Origin: Thalassotalea crassostreae | GTDB taxonomy: Bacteria > Pseudomonadota > Gammaproteobacteria > Enterobacterales > Alteromonadaceae | Length of the DNA: 64,000 nucleotides | Assembly (NCBI RefSeq): GCF_001831495.1 | Contig: NZ_CP017689.1 | Location: 1 to 64,000 of the forward strand | Reading direction: 5' to 3' | Part shown: piece after piece, positions 13,502 to 23,441 of the stretch | Numbering within the stretch: position 1 is the stretch's first letter | How the letters are laid out: each line of letters opens with the position of its first letter | Notes under the pieces: model-generated | What the model was told of the DNA's origin: nothing | Seen by the model: the letters and a program-made list of their open reading frames with translations, nothing else | Database searches by the model: none | Made by a program: the position numbers and the translations under genes

Positions 13502-14875
13502 CTAAAAGAAAATCGCACTTACTGCGAATAACTTCTCAACCTGATGAATGTATTTCTTGTCTACTAAGAACAAAATAACGTGATCGTCTGTTTTGATCAC
13601 CGTATTAGAGTGGGCAATTAACACTTCGTCGCCGCGAACGATAGCGCCAATGGTCGTACCCGGCGGCAATTTAATTTCACGAATTTGACGACCGATAATT
13701 TTCGATGATTGCTCATCACCTTGCGCAACAATTTCGACTGCTTCAGCCGCACCACGACGTAAACTATAGGCATTTACAACACCACTTTGACGGACATGGG
13801 TTAACAACGCTGAAATAGTTGCTTGTTGCGGTGATACAGCGATATCAACACTATTATCAACTAAATCTAAATAGGCACCACGTTGAATAAGAGCGATTGT
13901 TTTGCGCGCGCCAAGACGTTTAGCCAACATAGAAGACATAATATTTGCTTCGTCATCGTTGGTAACGGCAATAAATACATCGGTTCTATCAATGTGTTCT
14001 TCTTTCAACAACTCAATATCGGAAGAGTCACCAATAAACACCAACGAGCTATTTAACTCATTTGATAAGTACTCACCACGTTTAGGATTTCGCTCAATGA
14101 TCTTAACTTTATGGTTTTTCTCTAACTTACGCGCTAAACCGGCACCAATATGACCACCACCAGCAATCATAATACGCTGATAGCCTTCTTCGAGTTTTTG
14201 TAATTCTGCCATTACTGTACGGATATGACCGGCAGCTGAGATGAAGAATACTTCATCATCGGCTTCAATAACCGTGGTCCCTAATGGACGAATTGGCTTG
14301 CCTTTACGATAAATTGCGGCAACACGGGTATCAATATTCGGTATATGCTCACGTATTGTCGACAGTGCATGTCCGACTAATAGACCACCATAATAGGCGC
14401 GGATACCAACCAATGACACTTTGCCCTCGGCAAAATCTCGCACTTGCAAAGCACCTGGGTAATCAATTAGTCGCGCGATATCTCGGGTAACTAGTTGCTC
14501 TGGAGCGATAATGTGATCAACAGGAATGTTTTGATTGTGGAATAGATCTTTTTCACGCTTAAGAATTTGCTCACTGCGAATACGAGCAATCTTAGTGAAG
14601 GTACTAAATAGGGTGTATGCAACCTGACAAGCAATCATATTTGTTGCATCGTCGCTGGTCACAGCAATAATCATATCGGCATCTTCACAGCCAGCTTTAT
14701 ATAAAACATCTGGGTGAGCACCGTTTCCAGTTACCACCTGCAAATCTAGCTTATCTTGTAACTCACGAAGTTTATTAGAGTCACTATCAACTAGTGTGAT
14801 GTCGTTATTTTCACCGACTAAATTTTCTGCCAGCGTGCCACCTACTTGGCCTGCACCTAAAATGATTATTTTCAT
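13502..14875 (-). CDS. trkA: Trk system regulatory subunit TrkA
   Basis: TrkA is the peripheral, NAD(H)/nucleotide-binding gating ring of the Trk K+ uptake system. The 457 residues contain two tandem RCK units. Each begins with a Rossmann motif: [16 protein letters not shown] at the N-terminus and [17 protein letters not shown] near residue 235. Each is followed by a TrkA_C domain. It is the last gene of the def-fmt-rsmB-trkA order known from E. coli; a 76-bp gap separates it from rsmB. Confidence 0.96.
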   Translation of the reverse strand: MKIIILGAGQVGGTLAENLVGENNDITLVDSDSNKLRELQDKLDLQVVTGNGAHPDVLYKAGCEDADMIIAVTSDDATNMIACQVAYTLFSTFTKIARIRSEQILKREKDLFHNQNIPVDHIIAPEQLVTRDIARLIDYPGALQVRDFAEGKVSLVGIRAYYGGLLVGHALSTIREHIPNIDTRVAAIYRKGKPIRPLGTTVIEADDEVFFISAAGHIRTVMAELQKLEEGYQRIMIAGGGHIGAGLARKLEKNHKVKIIERNPKRGEYLSNELNSSLVFIGDSSDIELLKEEHIDRTDVFIAVTNDDEANIMSSMLAKRLGARKTIALIQRGAYLDLVDNSVDIAVSPQQATISALLTHVRQSGVVNAYSLRRGAAEAVEIVAQGDEQSSKIIGRQIREIKLPPGTTIGAIVRGDEVLIAHSNTVIKTDDHVILFLVDKKYIHQVEKLFAVSAIFF

Positions 14876-14951
14876 TTGTTTTTAATTACTTAGCATTGTT
14901 ATCGTTATTATTACCGCTTTCTTGGCTTTTGCCAGTGAAACGAGCTACTTT

Positions 14952-16247
14952 CTACGACTTTTTTAACAGTTTCGCATAATAAAAGCCATCCATCGAGTCT
15001 TGACCGGGTAAAATTTGCCAATCTTTAGCGTCTTGCCCCATATCGATGGTCGCCAGCGTCGCGTCAGCATTTTGCTCGACAAATCGAGAGACCTGCATTG
15101 TATTTTCTTCAGGCAAAATTGAACAGGTTGCATAAATCATTGTGCCACCGGGTTTCAGCAGTTGCCAAATGGCCGCTAAAATTTGTTGTTGTAATACCAC
15201 CAAGTTATCAATGTCGGATGCCTTTCTTAACCACTTAATATCAGGGTTTTTACGTATTACGCCGGTACCAGAGCAGGGTGCATCTAATAAAATACGATCA
15301 AATAGCTCGCCATCGAACCAATCTATAGGATTTGCAGCATCACCGGCAATAACGTTCGCGGTTAAACCCAAACGAGCCAAATTCTCTTCAACTCTAACTA
15401 AGCGCTCAGGCTCAACGTCAATAGCGGTCATTGCTTTAATATCTGGTGTAAGCTCTAAAATATGACAGGTCTTGCCACCAGGCGCGGCGCAGCAATCTAA
15501 AATATTATCGTCACTTCGTGCTGATAATAATGGCGCGGCAGCTTGCGCTGCTCCGTCTTGAATTGATACCCAACCATCAGCAAAATTTGGCAATTTAGTA
15601 ACGTCAACCGCTTGTTCGAGCAAAATCGCATTACTTACTGGTGCAATATATTTTACTGCAATATCAACATCTTCAAGCAAAGTTAAATATTGTTCAACGT
15701 CAGTTTTTTGCTGATTCACTCGCAGCCACATTGGTGGTCGCTGTAAATTTTCAGTCAATATGTTTTGCCACTGCTCGGGATAGCCTGCTTTCAGCTTCTT
15801 AATCAACCAACCGGGATGATTAAATCGCACAGGCTCGGCAACACTATCATCTAATTCGGTCGAATCGAGACGTTGGAAGTTTCTTAAAACAGCGTTGACC
15901 ATGCCTTTTAAATGACGATTTTTCAAAATTGCTGTCGCTGCTACCGTTTCGGCAACGGCGGCATGATCTGGAATACGGGTATATTTAATTTGGTAAATAC
16001 CGACGATCATTAAAAAATGAAAGACTCGTTGTTTACCGGTAAGAGGCTTTTTTACAAACTGGCGCACATGGTGTTCAAGTTCTGGCAGATAACGCAGTAC
16101 ACCATAACAAAACTCCTGCAACAGGCCTTTGTCCTTACCTGATTCAACTAAGGCTTGTTGTTTCGGTAACTCTTGCGATAGAGAACGTCCTTGATCAACA
16201 ACGGCGTATAAACAACGTGCTGCCAAAGCTCTGATATTTTTGCTCAT
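14952..16247 (-). CDS. rsmB: 16S rRNA m5C967 methyltransferase RsmB
   Basis: RsmB (Sun/Fmu) methylates C967 of 16S rRNA using S-adenosylmethionine. It is 431 residues (E. coli 429). An N-terminal NusB-like RNA-binding domain covers about 1-140. The methyltransferase domain has the AdoMet motif DCCAAPGGKTCHILEL, the DAPCSGTGVIRKNPDIKW block with one conserved Cys, and YATCSILPEEN with the second, catalytic Cys. It lies 19 bp after fmt in the minus-strand cluster. Confidence 0.96.
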   Translation of the reverse strand: MSKNIRALAARCLYAVVDQGRSLSQELPKQQALVESGKDKGLLQEFCYGVLRYLPELEHHVRQFVKKPLTGKQRVFHFLMIVGIYQIKYTRIPDHAAVAETVAATAILKNRHLKGMVNAVLRNFQRLDSTELDDSVAEPVRFNHPGWLIKKLKAGYPEQWQNILTENLQRPPMWLRVNQQKTDVEQYLTLLEDVDIAVKYIAPVSNAILLEQAVDVTKLPNFADGWVSIQDGAAQAAAPLLSARSDDNILDCCAAPGGKTCHILELTPDIKAMTAIDVEPERLVRVEENLARLGLTANVIAGDAANPIDWFDGELFDRILLDAPCSGTGVIRKNPDIKWLRKASDIDNLVVLQQQILAAIWQLLKPGGTMIYATCSILPEENTMQVSRFVEQNADATLATIDMGQDAKDWQILPGQDSMDGFYYAKLLKKS

Positions 16248-16266
16248 TAGCGTATCTCAGCTCAAA

Positions 16267-17229
16267 CTATAATTGAGTGCCAACGCTAAACCAGTCAGCG
16301 CGACCATTTAATATATCAGCAACAGCCATTGGCTTTTTACCGGGTAATTGCAGTTTGGTTAACTTAAGTGCACCGCATTTGGTACTAACCACGATGCCGC
16401 TTTTATCTGCGCTGACTATGACGCCAGTAACATCGTTCTGTTTTCCGTCTACATTAATAGGCTCAGCTTGCCATACCTTAATGCGTTGCAGTTCATCGTT
16501 TACGGTCAAATGAATTTGCGCAAACGGCCAAGGTTGAAATGCTCGGATCTTTCTATCAAGTTCGGCTGCCGTCAAAGTGAAATCAATTACCGCTTCTTCT
16601 TTATTTAACTTTTCTGCGTAATTAGCAAGGGCGTTATCTTGTGCTGTTGCTGTATGGGTACCATCTGCCATCATTGCCATCGTCTCTAGCAGTGCTTGTG
16701 GGCCAAGGACAGCTAGTTTTTCATAGATACTGGCGCTAGTATCATTGCTGTCGATAGCGCAAGTTGCCTTTAACAACATTGCGCCGGTATCTAGACCTTT
16801 ATCCATTTGCATAATCGTTACGCCGGTTTCTGCGTCGCCAGCTTCAACTGAGCGTTGAATAGGCGCGGCACCGCGCCAGCGAGGTAACAATGAACCGTGA
16901 ACATTAACGCAACCTAGTTTTGGTGTTTCAAGGATCACTTCCGGTAACAATAAGCCATAAGCGACAACAACCATCACATCGCTATTGTAACTTGCTAGAG
17001 TTTGTTGAGCGCTTTGCTCCTTAAAGTTTACGGGTTGCTCAACCGGGATATTATGTTCCAGTGCAAGTTGCTTTACTGGGCAAAAAACGATTTTTTTACC
17101 ACGGCCGGCGCGTTTATCTTCAGGGCAATATACCGCTTTGACGTTATGTGTTGAGTCAATGAGAGCTTGCAAATGCTTGGCCGCAAAATCAGGTGTGCCG
17201 GCAAAAATAATATCAAGTGGTTTAGACAA
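16267..17229 (-). CDS. fmt: Methionyl-tRNA formyltransferase
   Basis: Fmt formylates Met-tRNA-fMet for translation initiation using 10-formyltetrahydrofolate. It is 320 residues (E. coli 315). The N-terminal catalytic domain starts [18 protein letters not shown] and carries the active-site block [18 protein letters not shown] with the catalytic Asn and His; the later [19 protein letters not shown] holds the catalytic Asp. The C-terminal domain (about 210-315) binds tRNA. It is paired with def, which removes the formyl group it adds. Confidence 0.97.
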   Translation of the reverse strand: MSKPLDIIFAGTPDFAAKHLQALIDSTHNVKAVYCPEDKRAGRGKKIVFCPVKQLALEHNIPVEQPVNFKEQSAQQTLASYNSDVMVVVAYGLLLPEVILETPKLGCVNVHGSLLPRWRGAAPIQRSVEAGDAETGVTIMQMDKGLDTGAMLLKATCAIDSNDTSASIYEKLAVLGPQALLETMAMMADGTHTATAQDNALANYAEKLNKEEAVIDFTLTAAELDRKIRAFQPWPFAQIHLTVNDELQRIKVWQAEPINVDGKQNDVTGVIVSADKSGIVVSTKCGALKLTKLQLPGKKPMAVADILNGRADWFSVGTQL

Positions 17230-17347
17230 AATAGGTTTCCACGTATCTATGGGTTATGGTTTCAATTATCTGTTTTAACGCAAACGAACTAACCGAATAC
17301 AGCCGTTAGTTCATTCAAGTTAAGTCGGCTCGCTAATCGGTTTCCGA

Positions 17348-17860
17348 CTATCCGCGCGCAGCTAGACGAGCTTCTTTTTCTAATTTCGCTTTAATTCTTT
17401 GACGCTTTAAAGGCGAAAGGTAATCAACAAACAGCACACCTTTTAAGTGATCGAGTTCGTGTTGAATACAAATAGCTAATAATTCATCGGCATCAAAACT
17501 GTATTGCTTACCGTCACGATCAAGGGCACTTACCGTAACTTGGCAGTGGCGCTCAACCTTGGCGTAATTACCGGGCACCGATAAACAGCCTTCTTCATTA
17601 ATCATTACTTCGTCACTAGTGTTGGTGATTTCAGGGTTGATTAATACTAATGGATTTGACTGATCATCTGAGGTGTCCATGACAACGATGCGTTGATGAA
17701 TATCAACTTGCGTTGCGGCTAGGCCGACACCATTTTCGTCATACATAGTTTCAAACATGTCATCGATGATTTTTCGAGTCTCATCAGTAACTTCGTCTAC
17801 ATTTTTAGCGATGGTGCGTAAACGTTCATCGGGAAAGCGTAATACATTTAAAATAGTCAT
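17348..17860 (-). CDS. def: Peptide deformylase
   Basis: Def removes the N-formyl group from nascent proteins. The 170-residue metalloenzyme shows all three family motifs: [17 protein letters not shown] with the metal-binding Cys, and QHELDHLKG with two metal-binding His and the catalytic Glu. The first residues [16 protein letters not shown] match the family start. It is the first gene of the minus-strand cluster and diverges from the LysM-protein gene. Confidence 0.97.
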   Translation of the reverse strand: MTILNVLRFPDERLRTIAKNVDEVTDETRKIIDDMFETMYDENGVGLAATQVDIHQRIVVMDTSDDQSNPLVLINPEITNTSDEVMINEEGCLSVPGNYAKVERHCQVTVSALDRDGKQYSFDADELLAICIQHELDHLKGVLFVDYLSPLKRQRIKAKLEKEARLAARG

Positions 17861-18008
17861 AATATTTACAAAACAATAGCGATTATCGAGATAGAGTGTT
17901 ATGTTTTAATTTTAGCCATTATTTAATATTAATAATAGCGCTTTATAACGAATGGCAAGTATTTAAGCGATTTGCCCTAGTTATTTGCTTGAAATGGACC
18001 GAAAAAGC

Positions 18009-19106
18009 ATGTTTAAAAAAATACTAATAACAATATTTTTTATATTTTCGTCAACCTTTGCTCTTGCTGATGTATTGCAAATTAAAGATGATGCACCTAA
18101 AACTTATGTTGTGAAAAAAGGAGATACCCTCTGGGATATTTCTGGCATCTTCCTCAATGAGCCATGGTTGTGGCCAAAATTATGGCGCATGAACCCAGAG
18201 ATAAATAACCCGCACCTTATTTATCCTGGTGATGAGTTGCGTTTAGTCTATGACGAGCAAGGGCAACCTATGCTGGTTAAAGGCAAGCCTGAATTAAAAT
18301 GGTCACCTCAATCGAGAAAGACCTTAAAACAACAAAATCCAATTACCATCTTGCCATTGGAAGTGTTGGCGCCGTATCTGAATTATTCGACAGTACTAAC
18401 GGATGAAGATATTGATAGTGCTCCGATTGTTCTTGGCGGCGATGAAAAATATAAATCGAACATGGAAGGTGCACTTTTATACGTTAACGGTGAACTTGAG
18501 CCAAACCAAAACTATGCGATTTATCAAAAAGGTGAAGAAATTTTAGATCCTGTAAGCAATGAACATTTGGGCTATTACGCTATACTTGTTGGTACTGCGA
18601 ACGGGTTACGTAATGGTGATGCTGAAACTAACAAGCCATCAACACTGCTTTTGACTTCGTCAAAGCGTGAATTACGAGCTGGTGCAATCGTGAAGCCAGT
18701 GAATGAAGGACAATTATTACCAAGTTTTTATGAAATGCAATTGGTTCAGGATAAAACCATTGATGCTCGCATGATTTCGTCACATAACTTAGCTCGTGAA
18801 TTTGGTAAGTTTGAAGTCGTAGTGCTAAACCAAGGCATCGGTTCTAATATTGAAATGGGTGATGTTTACGCGATTAATCGTCAGTCGCCAGAAGTTATCG
18901 AAACTGCAGATGGGCCAATTTATAGTGAAGATGCTTCAAGTTGGTATCGACTAACCAGTTCTAGTGAGAATGAAAAGCGCGTCGATATGCCTGTGGAAAA
19001 CATTGGTCATTTGATGGTGTTTAAGGTTTTAGATAAAACTAGCTTGGCGATTGTGTTAGCAACGAAAAAGCCAGTATATATTGAAGATACAGTTAGCGCC
19101 CCGTAA
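18009..19106 (+). CDS. Secreted LysM-domain protein
   Basis: This is a probable periplasmic peptidoglycan-binding protein of unknown detailed role. The chosen ATG at 18009 gives 365 residues beginning with a clear signal peptide, MFKKILITIFFIFSSTFALA, with cleavage before DVLQ. An upstream TTG (17985) and ATG (17994) would put charged residues ahead of the signal and are less likely. A single LysM domain follows directly: YVVKKGDTLWDISGIFL through NPHLIYPGDELRLVY. The remaining 270 residues have no recognised domain. The same type of gene precedes dprA in many gammaproteobacteria, which supports the call but not a function. Confidence 0.88.
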   Translation: MFKKILITIFFIFSSTFALADVLQIKDDAPKTYVVKKGDTLWDISGIFLNEPWLWPKLWRMNPEINNPHLIYPGDELRLVYDEQGQPMLVKGKPELKWSPQSRKTLKQQNPITILPLEVLAPYLNYSTVLTDEDIDSAPIVLGGDEKYKSNMEGALLYVNGELEPNQNYAIYQKGEEILDPVSNEHLGYYAILVGTANGLRNGDAETNKPSTLLLTSSKRELRAGAIVKPVNEGQLLPSFYEMQLVQDKTIDARMISSHNLAREFGKFEVVVLNQGIGSNIEMGDVYAINRQSPEVIETADGPIYSEDASSWYRLTSSSENEKRVDMPVENIGHLMVFKVLDKTSLAIVLATKKPVYIEDTVSAP

Positions 19107-19163
19107 CGAGGCATTAAAATAATAATAAATCTCTGATAGGGCATTTTTCTTAAGGATGAGAAA

Positions 19164-20300
19164 ATGTCAAAAGTACAACTCAGTGCAACACAATGCTGGC
19201 TGGCGTTAAGGTTAATCCCGCGTCTAGCCAGTAATATCAAAATATCCCTGATCAACGAATACTCCATTGCAGGGATTTTTAATCTAACCTCTTTGCAACT
19301 GCGCAGTTTAGGTTTAAATGCCAAGCAAGTCAGTGCAGTAGCTAATCCCAATCTCAAGTTCATTAAAGACATTGAACGAGCCTGTAGCCGTCACAATATT
19401 AGCTTGGTTTGCTATCAGGATGAGCAGTATCCACAATTACTTAAGCAAACCGAAAATCCACCTATAGTTTTGTTCACACAAGGCAACATTGAACTATTAA
19501 ATAAACCACAACTTGCCATCGTTGGTTCTCGTGATGCCACCTTTGCTGCTAGAGAGCATACCCGCTATTTTGCCGCGCAATTGTCCTCTCAGTTAGTGAT
19601 TACCTCAGGTTTGGCGCTTGGTATCGATACAGCCGCTCATCGTGGCGCCCTGATCGCGAACAATTTTACAATCGCTGTGGTTGGCACTGGATTAGATATT
19701 GTTTATCCGGCGCGAAACAAGACCTTAGCCAATGAAATTTTAGAAAATAATGGCTGCATCGTTAGTGAAAATATTCCAGGGTCAAAGCCCCATCCAGGAT
19801 GCTTTCCTAGGCGTAATAGAATTGTCACTGGCATGGCATTAGGTGTCTTTGTGGTTGAGGCAAAAATTAAAAGTGGCTCGCTGATTTCTGCGCGCAGTGC
19901 GTTAGAGCAAAATCGAGAAGTGTTTGCTATGCCAGGGGCAATCAATAATGAACAATCTAAGGGATGTCACAGTCTAATAAAGCAAGGTGCAATTTTGGTC
20001 GATGAGGTGTCAGATATTAGCAATTGTTTGTCGTTGCCTAATTTTACTGGGCTGCAACAAAAGCAGAAAAAAAAATCTAAAAAAACTGGTCAAAATGGCT
20101 TGTTTATCGATGAATTGTTGAGTAGTGTGGATTATGAAACTACTTCCGTAGACATGGTGGTTTCTCGGAGTCAACTTCCCACAGAGGAAGTCCTAACCCG
20201 ATTGATGACGCTAGAGCTTAGAGGTCTGGTAGCTGCGGTACCGGGAGGCTATATCAAATTGCATGACAACAATAATAATTGCCATCATGCTGGCACTTAA
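19164..20300 (+). CDS. dprA: DNA processing protein DprA (Smf)
   Basis: DprA protects incoming single-stranded DNA and loads RecA during natural transformation. It is 378 residues (E. coli Smf 374). An N-terminal helix-hairpin domain covers about 1-75. The Rossmann-like core has [45 protein letters not shown] and [16 protein letters not shown]-terminal winged-helix domain (about 310-370) follows a Lys/Gln-rich linker. The presence of comM elsewhere in the window fits a competence role, though dprA is kept in many species not shown to be competent. smg follows 11 bp later. Confidence 0.95.
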   Translation: MSKVQLSATQCWLALRLIPRLASNIKISLINEYSIAGIFNLTSLQLRSLGLNAKQVSAVANPNLKFIKDIERACSRHNISLVCYQDEQYPQLLKQTENPPIVLFTQGNIELLNKPQLAIVGSRDATFAAREHTRYFAAQLSSQLVITSGLALGIDTAAHRGALIANNFTIAVVGTGLDIVYPARNKTLANEILENNGCIVSENIPGSKPHPGCFPRRNRIVTGMALGVFVVEAKIKSGSLISARSALEQNREVFAMPGAINNEQSKGCHSLIKQGAILVDEVSDISNCLSLPNFTGLQQKQKKKSKKTGQNGLFIDELLSSVDYETTSVDMVVSRSQLPTEEVLTRLMTLELRGLVAAVPGGYIKLHDNNNNCHHAGT

Positions 20301-20311
20301 AGGGGATAGTT

Positions 20312-20785
20312 ATGTTCGATATTCTTATGTATCTTTTTGAAAACTATATCCATAGTGACGCCGAAGTAATGGTCGATCACGATGTAATTACCGATGAACT
20401 CACTCGCGCTGGTTTTCATCAGGATGAGATTTACAAAGCACTTTCTTGGATAGAAAAACTTGCCGCGTTGCAAAACAGTGATGCCTATCCATACCTAACT
20501 CGTCGCCCAGGCACATCTGTTCGTATTTATACAGATGAAGAAGCTCGTGTACTTGATGTTGAATGTCGAGGCTTTTTAATGTTTTTAGAGCAAGTGAACT
20601 TACTCGATTTTGCTACCCGAGAAATGGTAGTTGATAGAGTGATGGAAATTGATACTAATGACTTTAATATTGACGATTTAAAGTGGGTTGTTCTAATGGT
20701 GCTATTTAACGTACCGGGCAAAGAATCCGCTTATTCACAAATGGAAGATTTGATCTTTGACGAGTGTGATGGGCCACTGCACTAA
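20312..20785 (+). CDS. smg: Smg family protein (DUF494)
   Basis: Smg is a small conserved protein of unknown function found next to dprA in gammaproteobacteria. I chose ATG 20312, preceded by the ribosome binding site AAGGGG. This gives 157 residues, exactly the E. coli length; a longer frame would overlap dprA by 22 bp. The sequence [19 protein letters not shown] is typical of the family start. The protein is acidic and apparently soluble. An intrinsic terminator follows. Confidence 0.93.
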   Translation: MFDILMYLFENYIHSDAEVMVDHDVITDELTRAGFHQDEIYKALSWIEKLAALQNSDAYPYLTRRPGTSVRIYTDEEARVLDVECRGFLMFLEQVNLLDFATREMVVDRVMEIDTNDFNIDDLKWVVLMVLFNVPGKESAYSQMEDLIFDECDGPLH

Positions 20786-20846
20786 TATTTATCCGGTGCT
20801 AAACATCACAAAATAATACCGATAATCCTAGGGTTGTTCGATAAAT

Positions 20847-20880
20847 AAGCATTTAGCTCTTATGCTAGGTGCTTTTTTTT
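20847..20880 (+). terminator. Intrinsic terminator after smg
   Basis: AAGCATTTAGC pairs with GCTAGGTGCTT (11 bp with two G-T wobbles), loop TCTTAT, followed by a run of T. It separates dprA-smg from yrdD. Confidence 0.8.
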
Positions 20881-20930
20881 GTCATAATTAACCTCAAAAT
20901 TAAGCCATTAAGTTCCGCTATCAAACCACT

Positions 20931-21491
20931 ATGACTAAAGACAACGACCCGTTATTTAGAAAACATGAACATGCTTTAGAAAAAGCATATGAGGTTTGTC
21001 CTGACTGTGGCAGTGAGCTTGCGGTGAAAAATTCAAAAGCAGGCGCTTTTATTGGCTGTGTAAGTTACCCGGCATGTAGTTATTCAAGACCTATTGTCGA
21101 ACAGGAAAAGTTTGAACAACAAACTTTAGTGGGTACCGAGTGTCCAGAATGTGGCAATGAGTTAGCGGTTAAGCAAGGTCGATACGGGATGTTTATTGGC
21201 TGTACCAACTTTCCTGAATGTCACCATATAGAACACGAAGAGAATGAAGTTGTTGCCGATGTTGTTTGCCCACTTTGTAAAAAGGGCCACTTATCGGAGA
21301 AACAAAGTCGCTATGGTAAAACTTTCTATTCTTGTGACAATTACCCTAAGTGCAAGTTTGTTGTTAACCACCAGCCTGAGCCAGGAAGCTGTGAAAAGTG
21401 TGGCTTTGAGCTGTTATTAAAACGAAAAATGGCGGCCGGTGAAAAGCATCAATGTGCGAGTAAAAAGTGTAATCACTTTCAAGCTGACTAA
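20931..21491 (+). CDS. yrdD: Topoisomerase I-type zinc-finger protein YrdD
   Basis: The 186-residue protein is made almost only of zinc ribbons like those at the C-terminus of DNA topoisomerase I. Four Cys clusters are visible: CPDCG...GCVSYPAC, CPECG...GCTNFPEC, CPLCKK...SCDNYPKC and CEKCG...HQCASKKC. The molecular role is unknown; nucleic-acid binding is inferred from the fold. The position after smg matches the E. coli dprA-smg-yrdD-tsaC order, although here tsaC lies about 3.7 kb further on. Confidence 0.9.
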   Translation: MTKDNDPLFRKHEHALEKAYEVCPDCGSELAVKNSKAGAFIGCVSYPACSYSRPIVEQEKFEQQTLVGTECPECGNELAVKQGRYGMFIGCTNFPECHHIEHEENEVVADVVCPLCKKGHLSEKQSRYGKTFYSCDNYPKCKFVVNHQPEPGSCEKCGFELLLKRKMAAGEKHQCASKKCNHFQAD

Positions 21492-21500
21492 TACTAACTA

Positions 21501-21547
21501 AAAAAGCAAAAAGCAAAAAGCAAAAAGCAAAAAGCAAAAAGCAAAAA
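21501..21547. repeat. Heptanucleotide tandem repeat (AAAAAGC)6
   Basis: Six full copies of AAAAAGC and a partial seventh run head to tail right after yrdD. The last partial copy (AAAAA) merges with the left arm of the following terminator hairpin. Such short uniform tracts can change copy number by slippage. Confidence 0.95.
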
Positions 21548-21572
21548 GGGAGCTGACTTCAGCTCCCTTTTT
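21543..21572. terminator. Bidirectional terminator between yrdD and purK
   Basis: AAAAAGGGAGCTGA and TCAGCTCCCTTTTT form a perfect 14-bp stem with a 2-nt loop. The A-run on one side and the T-run on the other allow termination of both convergent genes. Confidence 0.9.
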
Positions 21573-21599
21573 AGTAATTAATTAATCGCTTTTAAGCCA

Positions 21600-22760
21600 T
21601 TACTGGTTAACTCTGCTTTGCAGCATATCAGCAAATTGTTGCAGATCTTCAAATGCTTTAGGATCTAATATTGAGGCTAGCTTGGTTAGCTTATCGGCAA
21701 GTTGCTGTTCGCTGTTTGCACAAACGTTTATGTGACCCATTTTACGGCCAACACGCTTTCCTTTATTGTACCAATGTATTGCAACCCCACTTATAGCTAA
21801 TACGTCTTCTGGAACGTTATCTTCACCTAAAATGTTGATCATCGCAGTAGGGCGTATTAATTCGGTATTACCTAGAGGCATATTGCAAATTGCACGCAAA
21901 TGGTTTTCAAATTGACAAGTATCAGTGCCTTGTTGTGTCCAGTGACCAGAATTGTGAACTCGAGGTGCTATCTCATTTACCAGTAAGGTATCGCCTAGTT
22001 GGAAAAATTCGATAGCGAGCACGCCAACGTAATCCAATTTATTAGTGATTTTACTAAATACTTCAAACGCCTGTTGTTGTAATTTTTCTGCAACAGGTAA
22101 AGCAAGACTGACACTTAGAACACCATTGGTATGGTGGTTTTCAGTGATAGGGTAAACCGCTATCTCGCCGTTTTTATTACGCGCACCGACAATCGATACT
22201 TCGCGATCAAATGGCACCATTTGTTCAGCAATAATGCCTTGTGGAACCGAAGTGTTAGCGCCTTTTACGAACGCTTCCATGTCGGCCCAAATAGCTTCAG
22301 CTTGGCTCATATCTTTTAGACGCCATTGACCTTTACCATCATATCCTTCAAGAGCGCTTTTAAAGATGATCGGTAGCTCTAAATCACTTACGGCATTACT
22401 AAAGTCACTGTATGTATCTACGACTCGATGTTTCGCATTGGCAACCTGACATGATTCTAGCAAGGCTTTTTCTAAACGGCGGTCACCGCCGATTTTAATT
22501 GCTTGGCTAGATGGCAATAATTTACCGGACGCTTCACATTGAGCTAAAACATCATGTTTTACATGTTCAAATTCAGCTGTGATCACATCCGCTTGTGCGA
22601 TACCCGAGGCTAAATCACCAAAGGTATATTCGTTAGCAATAGGGTGAACGACTTTATTTGTTCTAACATCAAATGCTTTAATATCTAGGTTTAACGGAGC
22701 GCCTGCTAACTTCATCATGCGTGCCAATTGACCAGCGCCCAGTACCAATACCTTGTTCAT
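21600..22760 (-). CDS. purK: N5-carboxyaminoimidazole ribonucleotide synthase PurK
   Basis: PurK is the ATP-grasp enzyme that carboxylates AIR to N5-CAIR in purine synthesis. At 386 residues it is longer than E. coli PurK (355). The N-terminal VLGAGQLARMMKLAGAPLNL and the ATP-grasp blocks FKSALEGYDGKGQWRL, EQMVPFDREVSIVGAR and NEIAPRVHNSGHWTQQG are diagnostic. It lies 5 bp after purE, and PurE uses its product. Confidence 0.96.
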   Translation of the reverse strand: MNKVLVLGAGQLARMMKLAGAPLNLDIKAFDVRTNKVVHPIANEYTFGDLASGIAQADVITAEFEHVKHDVLAQCEASGKLLPSSQAIKIGGDRRLEKALLESCQVANAKHRVVDTYSDFSNAVSDLELPIIFKSALEGYDGKGQWRLKDMSQAEAIWADMEAFVKGANTSVPQGIIAEQMVPFDREVSIVGARNKNGEIAVYPITENHHTNGVLSVSLALPVAEKLQQQAFEVFSKITNKLDYVGVLAIEFFQLGDTLLVNEIAPRVHNSGHWTQQGTDTCQFENHLRAICNMPLGNTELIRPTAMINILGEDNVPEDVLAISGVAIHWYNKGKRVGRKMGHINVCANSEQQLADKLTKLASILDPKAFEDLQQFADMLQSRVNQ

Positions 22761-22765
22761 TGCAA

Positions 22766-23248
22766 TTATTCCGCAGGATTTGGGTTATTTAAGATGTTTT
22801 CGGTTTGCGCTTTACGAAATGCTTCGATATTCGCCATGATAGCTTCATCATGAGTACCTAAAATTTGCGCGGCTAATAAACCGGCGTTAGCGGCACCAGC
22901 TGTACCGATCGCTAATGTACCTACGGCAATACCTTTTGGCATTTGCACAATTGATAATAAAGAATCTTGACCACTAAGGGCTTTTGATTGAACTGGAACA
23001 CCTAAAACAGGCAAGCTGGTAAATGCTGCCGCCATTCCCGGTAAATGTGCCGCGCCACCTGCGCCAGCAATAATTACCTTGATGCCACGTGCTTTTGCTG
23101 ACTCAGAGTATTCGGCAAGTAAATGCGGAGTTCTGTGTGCTGAAACTACTTTAGTTTCATAAGGAACCTTTAATAGATCTAACATTTCAGCCGTATGTTG
23201 CATGGTTGGCCAATCTGATTTTGAACCCATGATGATACCCACAGTCAT
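22766..23248 (-). CDS. purE: N5-CAIR mutase PurE
   Basis: PurE moves the carboxyl group of N5-CAIR to give CAIR in purine synthesis. The 160-residue protein begins [14 protein letters not shown], the class I PurE signature. It then shows the SAHRTPHLL segment with the catalytic His and the [14 protein letters not shown] loop. It is first in the purEK operon. A 9-bp inverted repeat, ACAAGGGTA/TACCCTTGT (23285-23320), lies just upstream; its role is unknown. Confidence 0.96.
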   Translation of the reverse strand: MTVGIIMGSKSDWPTMQHTAEMLDLLKVPYETKVVSAHRTPHLLAEYSESAKARGIKVIIAGAGGAAHLPGMAAAFTSLPVLGVPVQSKALSGQDSLLSIVQMPKGIAVGTLAIGTAGAANAGLLAAQILGTHDEAIMANIEAFRKAQTENILNNPNPAE

Positions 23249-23441
23249 GTCTTTATACCTTTTAATTTAATTCTTGTTGTACCCACAAGGGTAAAAAATA
23301 AGGGCGCATTATACCCTTGTTTATACTAATACCCAATATAGTAACGAAGATTATTTAAACAATTTCTCCTAGACTAAGGTCGGATTGTCTAATCTTTAAT
23401 TTAGTTTCATCATTATCATATAGCATAAGAGGGGACTTCAC

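Noticed and set aside
23285-23320. Inverted repeat ACAAGGGTA/TACCCTTGT as a PurR operator
   Set aside because: It does not match the ACGCAAACGTTTGCGT type of PurR site, and the 18-nt loop is too long for a normal dimer operator. Left as an unexplained repeat.
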